NCBI RefSeq assembly: GCF_900141745.1
Contig: NZ_FSRM01000001.1
Span: 3,348,001-3,412,000 of the forward strand
Origin: Paraburkholderia phenazinium
Lineage (GTDB): Bacteria; Pseudomonadota; Gammaproteobacteria; Burkholderiales; Burkholderiaceae
Direction of reading: 5' to 3'
Length of the DNA stretch: 64,000 nt
Shown here: positions 25,916 to 34,978 of the stretch, piece by piece
Layout: each line of letters starts with the position of its first letter
How positions within the stretch are numbered: position 1 is the stretch's first letter
Position numbers and translations under genes: made by a program
The notes under the pieces: generated by a model
Databases searched by the model: none
What the model was told of the DNA's origin: nothing
The model's input: only the letters and a program-made list of their open reading frames with translations

Positions 25916-28900
25916 ATGAATCTGTCGCGTCCGTTCATTGCCCGTCCCGTCGCCACGACGCTGCTGGCGGTCGGCATCGCGCTCGCCGGGGCATTCGCCT
26001 TTACGAAGCTGCCAGTCGCGCCCCTGCCGCAAGTGGACTTCCCGACCATCTCGGTGCAGGCCTCACTGCCGGGCGCGAGTCCCGAAACGGTGGCGACCAG
26101 TGTGGCGAGCCCGCTCGAGCGGCATCTGGGCTCGATTGCCGACGTCACCGAGATGACTTCGCAGAGCTCGGTGGGCTCGTCGCGGATTACGCTGCAGTTC
26201 GGCCTGAACCGCGACATCGACGGCGCCGCGCGCGACGTGCAGGCCGCCATCAACGCCGCGCGCGCCGATTTGCCCGCGAGCCTGCGCAGCAATCCGACGT
26301 ACCACAAGGTCAATCCGTCAGACGCGCCGATCCTGATTCTCGCGCTGACGTCCAACACGCTGACAGCCGGTCAGCTATACGACTCCGCCGCCACGGTGCT
26401 GCAGCAATCGCTCTCGCAGGTGGATGGGATCGGCGAAGTGGATGTGAGCGGATCGGCCAATCCGGCGGTGCGCGTCGAACTGGAACCGCAGATGCTGTTC
26501 CACTACGGTATCGGCCTCGAAGACGTGCGCGCGGCACTTGCCGCGGCGAATGCGAACAGCCCAAAAGGTTCGATCGAGTTCGGCGCGACCCACGTCCAGC
26601 TCTACACCAACGACCAGGCGAGCAAAGCCACGCAGTACAAGGATCTGATCATTGCCTATCGCAACGGTTCGGCCGTGCACCTCTCGGATGTCTCGGAGGT
26701 GGTGGACTCGGTTGAGGACCTGCGCAACCTGGGCCTGTACAACGGCAAGCGCTCGGTGCTGGTGCTGTTGTATCGCCAACCGGGCGCGAACATCATCGAC
26801 ACCGTGGACCGCGTCAAGGAAATGCTGCCGCAACTGAAGGCGTCGCTCCCCGCCGATGTCGACGTATTCCCGACGGTCGACCGCTCCACCACGATCCGCG
26901 CCTCGCTGAAGGATACCGAACACACCTTGATGATTGCGGTAGCGCTGGTCGTGATGGTGGTGTTCCTGTTCCTGCGCAACTGGCGCGCAACGCTGATTCC
27001 GAGCGTCGCGGTGCCGATCTCGATCATTGGCACGTTCGCCGCGATGTACCTGATGGGTTTTTCGATCGACAACCTGTCGCTGATGGCGTTGACCATCGCG
27101 ACCGGCTTCGTGGTCGACGATGCAATCGTGGTGCTCGAGAACATCTCACGGCATATCGAGGACGGCGTGCCGCGCATGAAGGCCGCGTTCCTGGGCGCAC
27201 GCGAGGTCGGCTTCACGGTGGTGTCGATCAGCATCTCGCTGGTCGCCGTGTTCCTGCCGATCCTGCTGATGGGCGGCATCGTCGGGCGGCTGTTCCGCGA
27301 ATTTGCGCTGACGCTGTCACTGGCGATCGGCGTCTCGCTGCTGGTCTCGCTGACGCTCACGCCGATGATGTGCTCCCGCCTGCTCAACGAGCCGCACGAA
27401 CGAGAGGAAGAAGGACGCTTCGCGCGCTGGCTCGAACGCGGCTTCGCGGCGATGCAGCGTGGTTACGAGCGCACGCTCGGCTGGTCGCTGCGGCATCCGC
27501 TGCTGATCCTGCTGGTGCTGATCGCGACGATCGGGATCAACATCTGGCTCTACGTGATCATCCCGAAAGGCTTTTTTCCGCAGCAGGACACGGGCCGCCT
27601 CGTCGGCGGCATCCAGGCCGACCAGTCGACGTCCTTCCAGGCGATGAAAGGCAAGTTTTCGGAGATGATGAAGATCGTCGGTCAAAACCCTGCGGTGGAC
27701 GGGGTAGTCGGCTTCACCGGAGGACGCCAGACCAATTCCGGCTTCATGTACGTGCAGTTGAAGGAGAAGCCAGGACGCCGCCTCTCTGCAGACCAGGTGA
27801 TCGCACAGCTGCGCGGGCCGCTCTCCAACGTAGCGGGCGTGCGCACCTTCCTGCAGGCCGTGCAGGACATCCGCGTGGGCGGCCGGCAATCGAACGCGCA
27901 ATACCAGTTCACGTTACTGGCCGATTCCACGACCGACCTCTATACATGGGGCCCGAAACTGACAGAAGCGCTGCAGGCACGGCCTGAACTGGCGGACGTG
28001 AATTCCGACCAGCAGCAAGGCGGCCTGGAATCGATGGTGACGATCGACCGCGCGAGTGCCGCGCGCCTGAACATCGAGCCGGCGCAGATCGACAACACGC
28101 TGTACGACGCATTCGGGCAGCGCCAGGTGTCGACGATTTACAACCCTTTGAACCAGTACCACGTAGTGATGGAAGTCGCGCCGAAATACTGGCAAAGCCC
28201 GGACATGCTGAACCAGATTTACATCAGCACGTCGGGGGGCAGCGCGAGCGGCACGCAGAGCACCAACGCGACGGTGGGCACGGTAACGGCGACGGTGGCA
28301 AACACCAGCAGCACGAGCAGCACCAGCGCCTCGAGTGGCGGCACGGGTGGCACGACCTCCTCAAGCGCAGCGGCGATTGCATCGGACTCGGCGCGCAACC
28401 TGGCGATCAATTCGCTGGCGGCGAGCGGCAAGTCGAGTGCGTCATCGGGGTCGGCGGTATCGACGTCGAAGGAGACGATGATTCCGTTGTCGGCGATTGC
28501 GAGCTTCGGACCGGGGAACACGCCGCTATCGGTGAATCACCAGAGCCAGTTCGTGGCCTCGACGATCTCGTTTAACTTGCCGCCAGGCAAGTCCTTGTCG
28601 GATGCAACGAAAGCGATTTACGACACGATGGGCGAGATTGGCATGCCGGGGACAATCCACGGCAGCTTCCAGGGGACGGCGCAGGCGTTTCAGCAATCGT
28701 TATCTGACATGCCGTTGCTGATTCTGGCTGCGCTGGCAGCGGTGTATATCGTGCTGGGGATTTTGTACGAGAGCTATATCCATCCGTTGACGATTCTGTC
28801 GACGTTGCCTTCGGCGGGCGTGGGGGCATTGCTGGCGTTGATGCTGTTTCAGACGGAGTTCAGCATCATTGCGTTGATCGGGGTGATTCTGCTGATCGGG

Positions 28901-29248
28901 ATCGTGAAGAAGAACGCGATCATGATGATCGATTTTGCGATTGAGGCCTCGCGGCAGGGGTTGTCGTCTTATGACGCGATTCACCAGGCGTGTCTGTTGA
29001 GGTTTCGGCCGATCATGATGACGACTTGTGCTGCGCTGCTTGGGGCGTTGCCGTTGGCGTTCGGGAATGGGGATGGGGCTGAGCTTCGGGCGCCTCTTGG
29101 CATTGCCATTGTTGGCGGGTTGATTGTTAGTCAGGTGCTTACGCTTTATACCACTCCGGTTGTTTATCTCTATATGGATCGGATTCGGGTTAGGTGGGAA
29201 GGGAGGGGGCGGCGGGGCCGGCGCGGGCGGCCGGCGGCGCAGGTATAG
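25916..29248 (+). CDS. mdtC: RND multidrug efflux pump subunit MdtC (MuxC type) with Ser/Thr-rich insertion
   Basis: A 1110-residue RND pump, about 65 residues longer than MdtB. The proton-relay motif is intact ([13 protein letters not shown]), as is the [11 protein letters not shown] helix. The extra length is a low-complexity insertion at about residues 772-850, dominated by Ser, Thr, Gly and Ala, in the second periplasmic loop just before a conserved IPLSAIASF strand; MdtB has only a short loop there. From about 28,450 to the stop, codon choice drifts to G/T-ending codons, unlike the first two thirds. No outer-membrane factor gene follows; a repeat element begins within 80 bases of the stop. 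Confidence 0.95.
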   Translation: MNLSRPFIARPVATTLLAVGIALAGAFAFTKLPVAPLPQVDFPTISVQASLPGASPETVATSVASPLERHLGSIADVTEMTSQSSVGSSRITLQFGLNRDIDGAARDVQAAINAARADLPASLRSNPTYHKVNPSDAPILILALTSNTLTAGQLYDSAATVLQQSLSQVDGIGEVDVSGSANPAVRVELEPQMLFHYGIGLEDVRAALAAANANSPKGSIEFGATHVQLYTNDQASKATQYKDLIIAYRNGSAVHLSDVSEVVDSVEDLRNLGLYNGKRSVLVLLYRQPGANIIDTVDRVKEMLPQLKASLPADVDVFPTVDRSTTIRASLKDTEHTLMIAVALVVMVVFLFLRNWRATLIPSVAVPISIIGTFAAMYLMGFSIDNLSLMALTIATGFVVDDAIVVLENISRHIEDGVPRMKAAFLGAREVGFTVVSISISLVAVFLPILLMGGIVGRLFREFALTLSLAIGVSLLVSLTLTPMMCSRLLNEPHEREEEGRFARWLERGFAAMQRGYERTLGWSLRHPLLILLVLIATIGINIWLYVIIPKGFFPQQDTGRLVGGIQADQSTSFQAMKGKFSEMMKIVGQNPAVDGVVGFTGGRQTNSGFMYVQLKEKPGRRLSADQVIAQLRGPLSNVAGVRTFLQAVQDIRVGGRQSNAQYQFTLLADSTTDLYTWGPKLTEALQARPELADVNSDQQQGGLESMVTIDRASAARLNIEPAQIDNTLYDAFGQRQVSTIYNPLNQYHVVMEVAPKYWQSPDMLNQIYISTSGGSASGTQSTNATVGTVTATVANTSSTSSTSASSGGTGGTTSSSAAAIASDSARNLAINSLAASGKSSASSGSAVSTSKETMIPLSAIASFGPGNTPLSVNHQSQFVASTISFNLPPGKSLSDATKAIYDTMGEIGMPGTIHGSFQGTAQAFQQSLSDMPLLILAALAAVYIVLGILYESYIHPLTILSTLPSAGVGALLALMLFQTEFSIIALIGVILLIGIVKKNAIMMIDFAIEASRQGLSSYDAIHQACLLRFRPIMMTTCAALLGALPLAFGNGDGAELRAPLGIAIVGGLIVSQVLTLYTTPVVYLYMDRIRVRWEGRGRRGRRGRPAAQV

Positions 29249-29324
29249 GTTTGGGGTTTTTGCCTGCGCGGCGCTTGTCCGGGTTCTTATGGCGTTGGCC
29301 TTTCCTTGATGTCCTGGTGGTCTG

Positions 29325-29612
29325 TTTTTGCCTGCGGCGCCTTGGTTTGGCGGTTGCTCTTGCGGTGTTGGCCTTTCCTTGCATTCTTATCGGTCTATTA
29401 GCTTCGCCCCTGTGCGGGGCGGCACTTACTTTCTTTGCCGCCGCAAAGAAAGTAAGCAAAGAAAGCGGGCTTCCAACCGCTAGCCGGTAGGTGTCCACCA
29501 CTCATCTTGATAACGGAGTGGTCCGCGCACAAAATCTGCCCTCGCACCACACCAGTTAGTGACAAAGGACTCATTCATCCCGCCCGCGCACTGCGTGCGC
29601 GGCGGATGGGTC
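29325..29612 (+). repeat. repeat element, left copy of an inverted pair
   Basis: Read left to right it contains TTTTGCCTGCGGCGCC, GTTGGCCTTTCCTTG, then a 78-base block (29396-29473) identical to the right copy. The block has a 6-bp hairpin (CGCCCC/GGGGCG) and a perfect 14-bp hairpin (29425-29438 with 29443-29456, loop CGCC). Beyond it come GTGTCCACCACT, AGTGGTCCGCGCAC, GCCCTCGCACCA and TAGTGACAA, each also in the right copy. A partial extra copy of the first two modules lies at 29257-29308. Edges are approximate. It follows mdtC directly. Confidence 0.85.
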
Positions 29613-29842
29613 TGCCGGCGAAAAAACACCTGCTAGGGGTCCGGGCAGTCGCGACTGCTTAGCGACACAGAGAAGCACCTCAGATCTGCTGACCGCGCTG
29701 GTGCGATTCCATTTCGTGAAAACCTGTGTCTGTTACACAAGGCAAGAACGATAGGCACGACTCCGGCAAAGGAGCGCCTCCAAAAACGTTCGAATTCCTA
29801 CATAACGTGCAGAAGGCGTTATGCCCGACGGCGGAGCGCGCA
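29613..29842. other. spacer between the two repeat copies, no gene seen
   Basis: About 230 bases without a supported gene. The borders are approximate because similarity between the two repeat copies fades gradually. I see no transposase fragment and no strong hairpin here. Confidence 0.4.
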
Positions 29843-30107
29843 GCGCAACGCTGGAACGGATGACTGCCTTGTCACTAGGGCGAATGGTGCGAGGGCGGGT
29901 CGCGTGCGCGGACCACTTCGTGTTCGCGCCAGTGGTGGACACCTACAGGCTAGCGGTTTGAAGCCCGCTTTCTTTGCTTACTTTCTTTGCGGCGGCAAAG
30001 AAAGTAAGTGCCGCCCCGCACAGGGGCGAAGCTAATAAACCACTAACAAAGCAAGGAAAGGCCAACACCGCAGGAACACCACCGAGCCAAGGCGCCGCAG
30101 GCAAAAC
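29843..30107 (-). repeat. repeat element, right copy of an inverted pair
   Basis: The minus strand repeats the modules of the left copy in the same order and with nearly the same spacing, including the identical 78-base block at 29960-30037. The third hairpin (ACCACT with AGTGGT) keeps its stem but has a different 13-base loop, versus 14 bases on the left. It follows directly after the stop of the minus-strand gene at 30109, mirroring the left copy after mdtC. Confidence 0.85.
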
Positions 30108-30108
30108 C

Positions 30109-30573
30109 TCAAAGCCTCTGCTCAACAGCCAACCCAAAAACCCTCTTCCACTGCTTAGCCTGCCGCTCATCCCGCATGGGCAACGTCCAGACAGGACACT
30201 TAGCATCCCGAACCTTAAGCGCAAGCTGAAATCCCTGCCCAGCAGCCTCAACATCAGCCCCCAGAAGATCAGCAAAAATATAATCCCCCTGAGCGCCATG
30301 CAAATCCACCCTGCACAACCGCTTTCCGGCCGCAAGCCGGACTCCACCCCATTCAGCCTTCAATTCATGCGTCCAATCGCCGTCATGAATATTCGGGGCG
30401 ACCTCGCGCCGGCGCCGCAGCCAATAAACCACCGCCGCAGCCACCAGAGCAACAACCACCGCAGCAACCCCAACCGCCACGGCCAGCCCACAATGCGCCA
30501 GCACCGCATCGAACGACCACACCGCGCCATAAATCAGCGCGGCCAGTACCGCCAGACCCACAACAATAGGCAT
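30109..30573 (-). CDS. membrane-anchored hypothetical protein, 154 aa
   Basis: Two N-terminal hydrophobic segments (about residues 3-20 and 28-50) followed by RRRR and a soluble domain of about 95 residues with alternating strands. The layout suggests an inner-membrane anchor with the soluble part in the cytoplasm (positive-inside rule). I do not recognise the family. Its last codons are G/T-rich, similar to the drift in mdtC, and the repeat copy starts right after its stop. No operon partner is evident; the next gene on the strand begins upstream beyond a 72-base gap. Confidence 0.65.
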   Translation of the reverse strand: MPIVVGLAVLAALIYGAVWSFDAVLAHCGLAVAVGVAAVVVALVAAAVVYWLRRRREVAPNIHDGDWTHELKAEWGGVRLAAGKRLCRVDLHGAQGDYIFADLLGADVEAAGQGFQLALKVRDAKCPVWTLPMRDERQAKQWKRVFGLAVEQRL

Positions 30574-30645
30574 CTCGGATCACCCCGCTAACCAGACCGG
30601 CTATCAGCGTAGCACGGCATTGTCCGCGGGATCATCAGCCGTCAC

Positions 30646-31209
30646 TCACTGCGACTTATGCGTCGCCGCCCACTGCTTCACTGCCTCCAGCGTGTTCTCG
30701 ACATGCTTGTCCGGCGACAGGCTCGTGTATTCGTAAATGATCTTGCCGTCCGGCGCAATCACGTACGACACCCGGTTCGCCATCGAGTTGTGCATCGGCA
30801 GCCCCGCGTCGTACGCGCCAATCACCTTCGCGTCCGCATCGGCCGCCACCGGGAATTTGCTGCGGCATTCGCTGACCGAAAATTTCGTCAACGTGTCGAT
30901 GTTGTCGTGCGAAACGCCAATCACCGTCGCGCCATATTTCTTGTACTCGTCAACAGCATCCGCAAACTCATGCGCCTCTATCGTGCAACCCTTCGTGAAA
31001 GCCGCCGGGTAAAAGTACAGCACCACCGGCCCCTTCTTCAACTCGTCAGCCAGGTTGTAGGTGTAAGTCTTGCCTCCCAGCGACGCCTGAGTCGTGAAAT
31101 CCGGCGCGGCCTCGCCCGGCTTGAGCGTCGCCGACGCAGTCAGCGAATACAGCCCAAACGTTGCCGACAATACCGTTGCCAGTAATACCGGCATGAACTT
31201 TCGTTTCAT
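30646..31209 (-). CDS. exported peroxiredoxin (BCP/AhpC-TSA type)
   Basis: A 187-residue protein with a Sec signal peptide (residues 1-27, ending ASA) and one thioredoxin-fold peroxiredoxin domain. The peroxidatic Cys lies in PAAFTKGCTIEAHEF and the supporting Arg in the NRVSYVI stretch. A second Cys in SVSECRSKFP could be resolving, but its place is not that of PrxQ. It should reduce peroxides in the periplasm with an unknown thiol donor. I start at 31209 (MKRKFMP), where GAGGGG lies six bases upstream and a normal signal peptide results. Confidence 0.9.
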   Translation of the reverse strand: MKRKFMPVLLATVLSATFGLYSLTASATLKPGEAAPDFTTQASLGGKTYTYNLADELKKGPVVLYFYPAAFTKGCTIEAHEFADAVDEYKKYGATVIGVSHDNIDTLTKFSVSECRSKFPVAADADAKVIGAYDAGLPMHNSMANRVSYVIAPDGKIIYEYTSLSPDKHVENTLEAVKQWAATHKSQ

Positions 31210-31366
31210 CTCGAGCCCCTCCAGGCGTTGACGCACGTGGTCCGTGCGATGAATGAAGCCACGCCCTGCGTCGCGCCGTCGGGCGCGTCAAGCCATGACT
31301 CAGCCGCTATTGGATCACGTCCCGGGAAACCACGCTGAAAGACCCCGCAAGGCGCCGGCCGCCCCT

Positions 31367-32710
31367 CTACTCCAGGCCCGCATGCGCGCCAAACCACGCC
31401 GCCGCGGACAGGTTCAATTCCGCCAGCACCTCCGGCGTCAACGCCGCAAACGCCTCGGGCACGTCGGGTCCGGCGGCGGTCAATGCGCCGTCGGCGCTCA
31501 GGTCTGCGCCCTGGTCAGCGGCCTCGGCGATGCCCAGAAGTGCACCGAGCGCCCCGCTATGCTCGACGATCGCATCGCGGATCAGCGGCGCCAGGCCAAG
31601 TTTGTCGAGCGTCTCGGCAGGCGTCGTGCCGAGCACCACGTGCACCAGCGAAAAAATTCCCGTCATAAACGCGGCGTCTGCGAATTCCTCGTCCGACGGG
31701 CGCAGCCAGCGCGCCGCCAGTTCCATGAAGCGCGAACGCGTGCCGGCCAGTTGCACCAGCGGATCGGAGCGCCACGGCAGATCGCCGCCGTCGGCGTACA
31801 GCAGCAGTTGCGCCCAGCGGGCAATCTGCCGCGTGCCGGTCGCGATGATCGCCTCGCGCAACGAAGCGATATTGCGTCCAAGCCCAAACGCGCTCGAATT
31901 GACGAGGCGCAGCAACTGCACCACGACGTTCGGGTTGCGCTTGAGTTCGGCTTCGAGCTCGATAATGCCGGCGTCGCGTGCCAGCAACGCCAGCAGGCGC
32001 AACAGCGCCGGACGCGACGACCGGTTGCGCGGCGCGGTCAGCACCTGCGGGCGGGCGAAGAAATATCCCTGGAACAGATGGAAGCCGAGGTCCCGGGCAA
32101 GCGCGAAGTCTTCGCGCGTTTCGACCTTCTCGGCAAGCAGCGTCTTGCCCTGCGCCAGCACGGCCCTGGCCAGTTTGGGCAGCGCCGCCCGGGGCGTGAG
32201 CAGAAAGTCGATCTTGACGATGTCGGTATACGGAAGCACAGCGAGCAAGCCTTCCGACAGCTCGCTCACGTCGTCGAGCGCCACCTGAAAGCCGGCGTTG
32301 CGCAGTTCGGCAAGGCGGCGCACCAGTTGGGCGTCGATGGCGACGGTCTCGAGAATTTCGAGCACGAAACGCTCTGGCGACATCAGGTGAACGATATCGT
32401 CGAATAACAGGTCGCGGCCGATGTTCACGAAGCCGCGATGATGTCCGAGCACCGCCGATACCCCGATTCCGCCAATCGTGCGCGCGACGACCTGCGCGGT
32501 CGCCTGCGCGTCGTCGCTGACTTCGGCATAATTGTGCGCGCCGGCCCGGAACAGCAGCTCGTAAGCGTACAGCGCGCCATCGCGATCGAGAATCGGCTGG
32601 CGGCCCAGATAGACAAAGGGCGCGTCGGCCGCTGCCTCGGCCCCCTGGGCGGACTGTGCAGGCACCTCGACTTGCCCGGGCTTGGCCCCGGCAGGAAACG
32701 GTTCAGACAT
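31367..32710 (-). CDS. EAL-HDOD signalling protein (YuxH type), copy 1
   Basis: A 447-residue cytoplasmic protein with an N-terminal EAL domain (about residues 30-235) and a C-terminal HDOD domain (about 240-430). The EAL signature is replaced by YELLFRA and DDFG by DDVSE, so phosphodiesterase activity is unlikely; such domains usually bind cyclic di-GMP or partners instead. HDOD domains are non-catalytic HD relatives used in signalling. The starting phrase RQPILDRDG is shared with the paralogue at 36519. It is divergent from the PAS-GGDEF-EAL gene, suggesting shared cyclic-di-GMP control. Confidence 0.9.
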   Translation of the reverse strand: MSEPFPAGAKPGQVEVPAQSAQGAEAAADAPFVYLGRQPILDRDGALYAYELLFRAGAHNYAEVSDDAQATAQVVARTIGGIGVSAVLGHHRGFVNIGRDLLFDDIVHLMSPERFVLEILETVAIDAQLVRRLAELRNAGFQVALDDVSELSEGLLAVLPYTDIVKIDFLLTPRAALPKLARAVLAQGKTLLAEKVETREDFALARDLGFHLFQGYFFARPQVLTAPRNRSSRPALLRLLALLARDAGIIELEAELKRNPNVVVQLLRLVNSSAFGLGRNIASLREAIIATGTRQIARWAQLLLYADGGDLPWRSDPLVQLAGTRSRFMELAARWLRPSDEEFADAAFMTGIFSLVHVVLGTTPAETLDKLGLAPLIRDAIVEHSGALGALLGIAEAADQGADLSADGALTAAGPDVPEAFAALTPEVLAELNLSAAAWFGAHAGLE

Positions 32711-33061
32711 GGCTCATCGGTGCATGGGTTCGAAAACGCTGCGCAGTGGGGCCACTCCCGCGTCCGCTGCGAGCATGGGGCGTAACTCTAGATAACGGAC
32801 GGTAAGCCGCTTCACTTTAACTGAATCCGCACCGGGCCGCCAAGGCGGCCGGCGGTGAATCGGCGGTGCAGCATTACCATCGCTTGTCTCGAGCGACGCA
32901 CCAGTCGCCATCATCAATATTTACAGCAACCGCTAAAGATTTTCGCGTGGGGGTCGTTATCTCGTTCTGATGGGCGGCTTCATGCCTCTCGACCACCCGC
33001 GCTGAACCGGCGGGACCGAGCCGGGCCGCCCGCAGACGAAAACGGGTTGCCAGCGAGAAAC
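32711..33061. other. divergent promoter region between two signalling genes
   Basis: About 350 bases between the EAL-HDOD gene (minus) and the PAS-GGDEF-EAL gene (plus). The plus-strand frame stays open here but has no good start or family-like sequence before 33062. An A/T-rich patch at about 32900-32950 is the likeliest promoter zone. I see no clear operator. Confidence 0.4.
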
Positions 33062-34930
33062 ATGGAAGCGAACAGGATCACCGCGCCCCGCCGGGGCTCC
33101 TTGCGTACGGTCATCGAGCGGGTCCGTGCGTTAGGGCGCCGCCCGGAAGGCTTACCCCAACCGAGCGCAAGCCGCTCCCCCCTCGAGCAGGCCGTCGGTG
33201 CGGTCGACCTGCTTGCTCACGTCGACCGGGAGCTGCGCTTCCTCTACGTGTCCGAGGCGAGCCTGAGATTCATAGGCTACCACCGGGAATACTTACAGAC
33301 CATTACACTGCACGACATCGTCGCGCCCGCGGACGCCGAGCGCCTCGACGCGCTGCTGGCCCGCGCCTCGGCCACCGGCAGCATCGAGAAAGCGACGCTC
33401 AGCCTGATCAAGTCGCTGACCTATCCGGTCACGGTTGAATTGCGCGTCGTGCGCAACAGCCACGACGGTGTCGAGGGCTTTGCGATTGCCGGCTTCGACG
33501 TGTCGGCCTGGCGCGCCACCGAAGAGCGCCTCACGCATGCCTTGCACCACGATCGCCTGACGGGCCTCGCCAATCAGTCCGCGCTGGTGCCGGCGCTGCT
33601 CGACGCCCAGCAGCAAGCCGACGCGCACGGTACGCCGGCCGCCCTGCTGCTGCTCGACATCGACGATTACCAGCGCGTGAACCGTGCGCTCGGCTACGAT
33701 GCCGGCGACGACATGCTGCGCGAAACCGCCCGACGCATCTCGAACACCACCTCCGTGAGCGACCAGATCGCCCGGGTGGCGAGCGACGAATTCGCCATCC
33801 TCATGCCGGTCGCAGCCAGCCGCACCTATGCCGTGGCGGCCGCTGAAGCGCTGGCGCGACGTCTTCTGACCGCGATCCAGCAACCGTACGTGTTCAACGG
33901 CCAGCAGGTGCATCTGTCGGCGAGCATCGGCATTGCGCTCTATCCGGACGTGCGCCATGTCAACGACACCGCGGGCCGCGACAACAACCTGCTGCGTTGG
34001 GCCGACCACGCGCTGCTGCAGGCCAAGGCAGCGGGCGGCAACACCCTGGCGTTCTATGTGCCGGACGACGACCCCGCGGACGCCGAACGCCTGAAGCTCG
34101 AAGCCGATCTGTACGACGCCGTGCGCAACGGCGAATTCTCGCTGCACTTCCAGCCGATCACCAGCAGCCAGAGCCATGGCGTGGTGGGCGTGGAAGCGTT
34201 GATCCGGTGGCTTCATCCGGTGCATGGCCTCGTACCGCCGTCGATGTTCATTCCGCTCGCCGAATCGGTCGGGCTCATCAATTACCTTGGCAACTGGGTC
34301 CTCAAGATCGCCTGCATGCAGTTGATCCAGTGGGACATGCGCGGCATCAGGATGCAGTACGTCGCGGTCAATGTGTCGCCGCAGCAGTTCCGCGACCCGC
34401 GTTTCAAGGACAGCGTGCGCGAGGCCATCGAACTCACCGGGATCGACCCGCGCCGTCTCGTGTTCGAGATCACCGAAAGCCTGCTGATGCACGACCCGGC
34501 GCACGCGAAGGGCCTGCTGGAAGAGCTTACCGCGATGGGCATCCGCTTCGCGGTCGACGACTTCGGCACCGGCTACTCGAGTCTTGCGTACCTGCAACGC
34601 TTTCCCTTAGCGAAACTTAAGATCGACCGGAGTTTCGTCGAGAATCTGCTAACCTCCCGTAATGATCAGGCCATCGTTAGCGCGGTCGTGGGACTTGCGC
34701 AAACGCTAGACCTGGAGCTGGTCGCAGAAGGCGTGGAAACCGAGGAACAACGCACCCTGCTGACCGAAATGGGATGTGATCATATTCAGGGCTGGCTCGT
34801 CTGCAAGGCGTTGCCGTCCGAGGAACTGGCGCAGCGTTTCGAAGCACACACGTTGCACCTGCATGCGTCTTCTCATGCGGGCCCGGCGGACCCGGAAGAA
34901 CTGGCGCACCTGCATCGAACACCGGCATGA
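33062..34930 (+). CDS. PAS-GGDEF-EAL protein, probable cyclic-di-GMP phosphodiesterase
   Basis: A 622-residue soluble protein. A PAS-like sensor (about residues 44-155) is followed by a GGDEF domain (about 160-325) and an EAL domain (about 340-595). The GGDEF signature is changed to ASDEF, so cyclase activity is probably lost and the domain may bind GTP to stimulate the EAL. The EAL side is complete: EALIRW, NVSPQQF, ITESLL, DDFGTGYSS, KIDRSFV, AEGVETEEQ and HIQGW. The net role is likely cyclic-di-GMP breakdown controlled by the PAS ligand. I use the ATG at 33062; the long upstream extension is Arg-rich and not family-like. Confidence 0.9.
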   Translation: MEANRITAPRRGSLRTVIERVRALGRRPEGLPQPSASRSPLEQAVGAVDLLAHVDRELRFLYVSEASLRFIGYHREYLQTITLHDIVAPADAERLDALLARASATGSIEKATLSLIKSLTYPVTVELRVVRNSHDGVEGFAIAGFDVSAWRATEERLTHALHHDRLTGLANQSALVPALLDAQQQADAHGTPAALLLLDIDDYQRVNRALGYDAGDDMLRETARRISNTTSVSDQIARVASDEFAILMPVAASRTYAVAAAEALARRLLTAIQQPYVFNGQQVHLSASIGIALYPDVRHVNDTAGRDNNLLRWADHALLQAKAAGGNTLAFYVPDDDPADAERLKLEADLYDAVRNGEFSLHFQPITSSQSHGVVGVEALIRWLHPVHGLVPPSMFIPLAESVGLINYLGNWVLKIACMQLIQWDMRGIRMQYVAVNVSPQQFRDPRFKDSVREAIELTGIDPRRLVFEITESLLMHDPAHAKGLLEELTAMGIRFAVDDFGTGYSSLAYLQRFPLAKLKIDRSFVENLLTSRNDQAIVSAVVGLAQTLDLELVAEGVETEEQRTLLTEMGCDHIQGWLVCKALPSEELAQRFEAHTLHLHASSHAGPADPEELAHLHRTPA

Positions 34931-34978
34931 CGCCGGTCTGCGACTCAATGGAATACGTATGGCTTTAGCGGGAATCAC

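Noticed and set aside
29190..30591. Open frames across the repeat copies with an AAAKKVS phrase
   Set aside because: The phrase is the translation of the 14-bp hairpin block and occurs on both strands by symmetry; I treat it as non-coding repeat.
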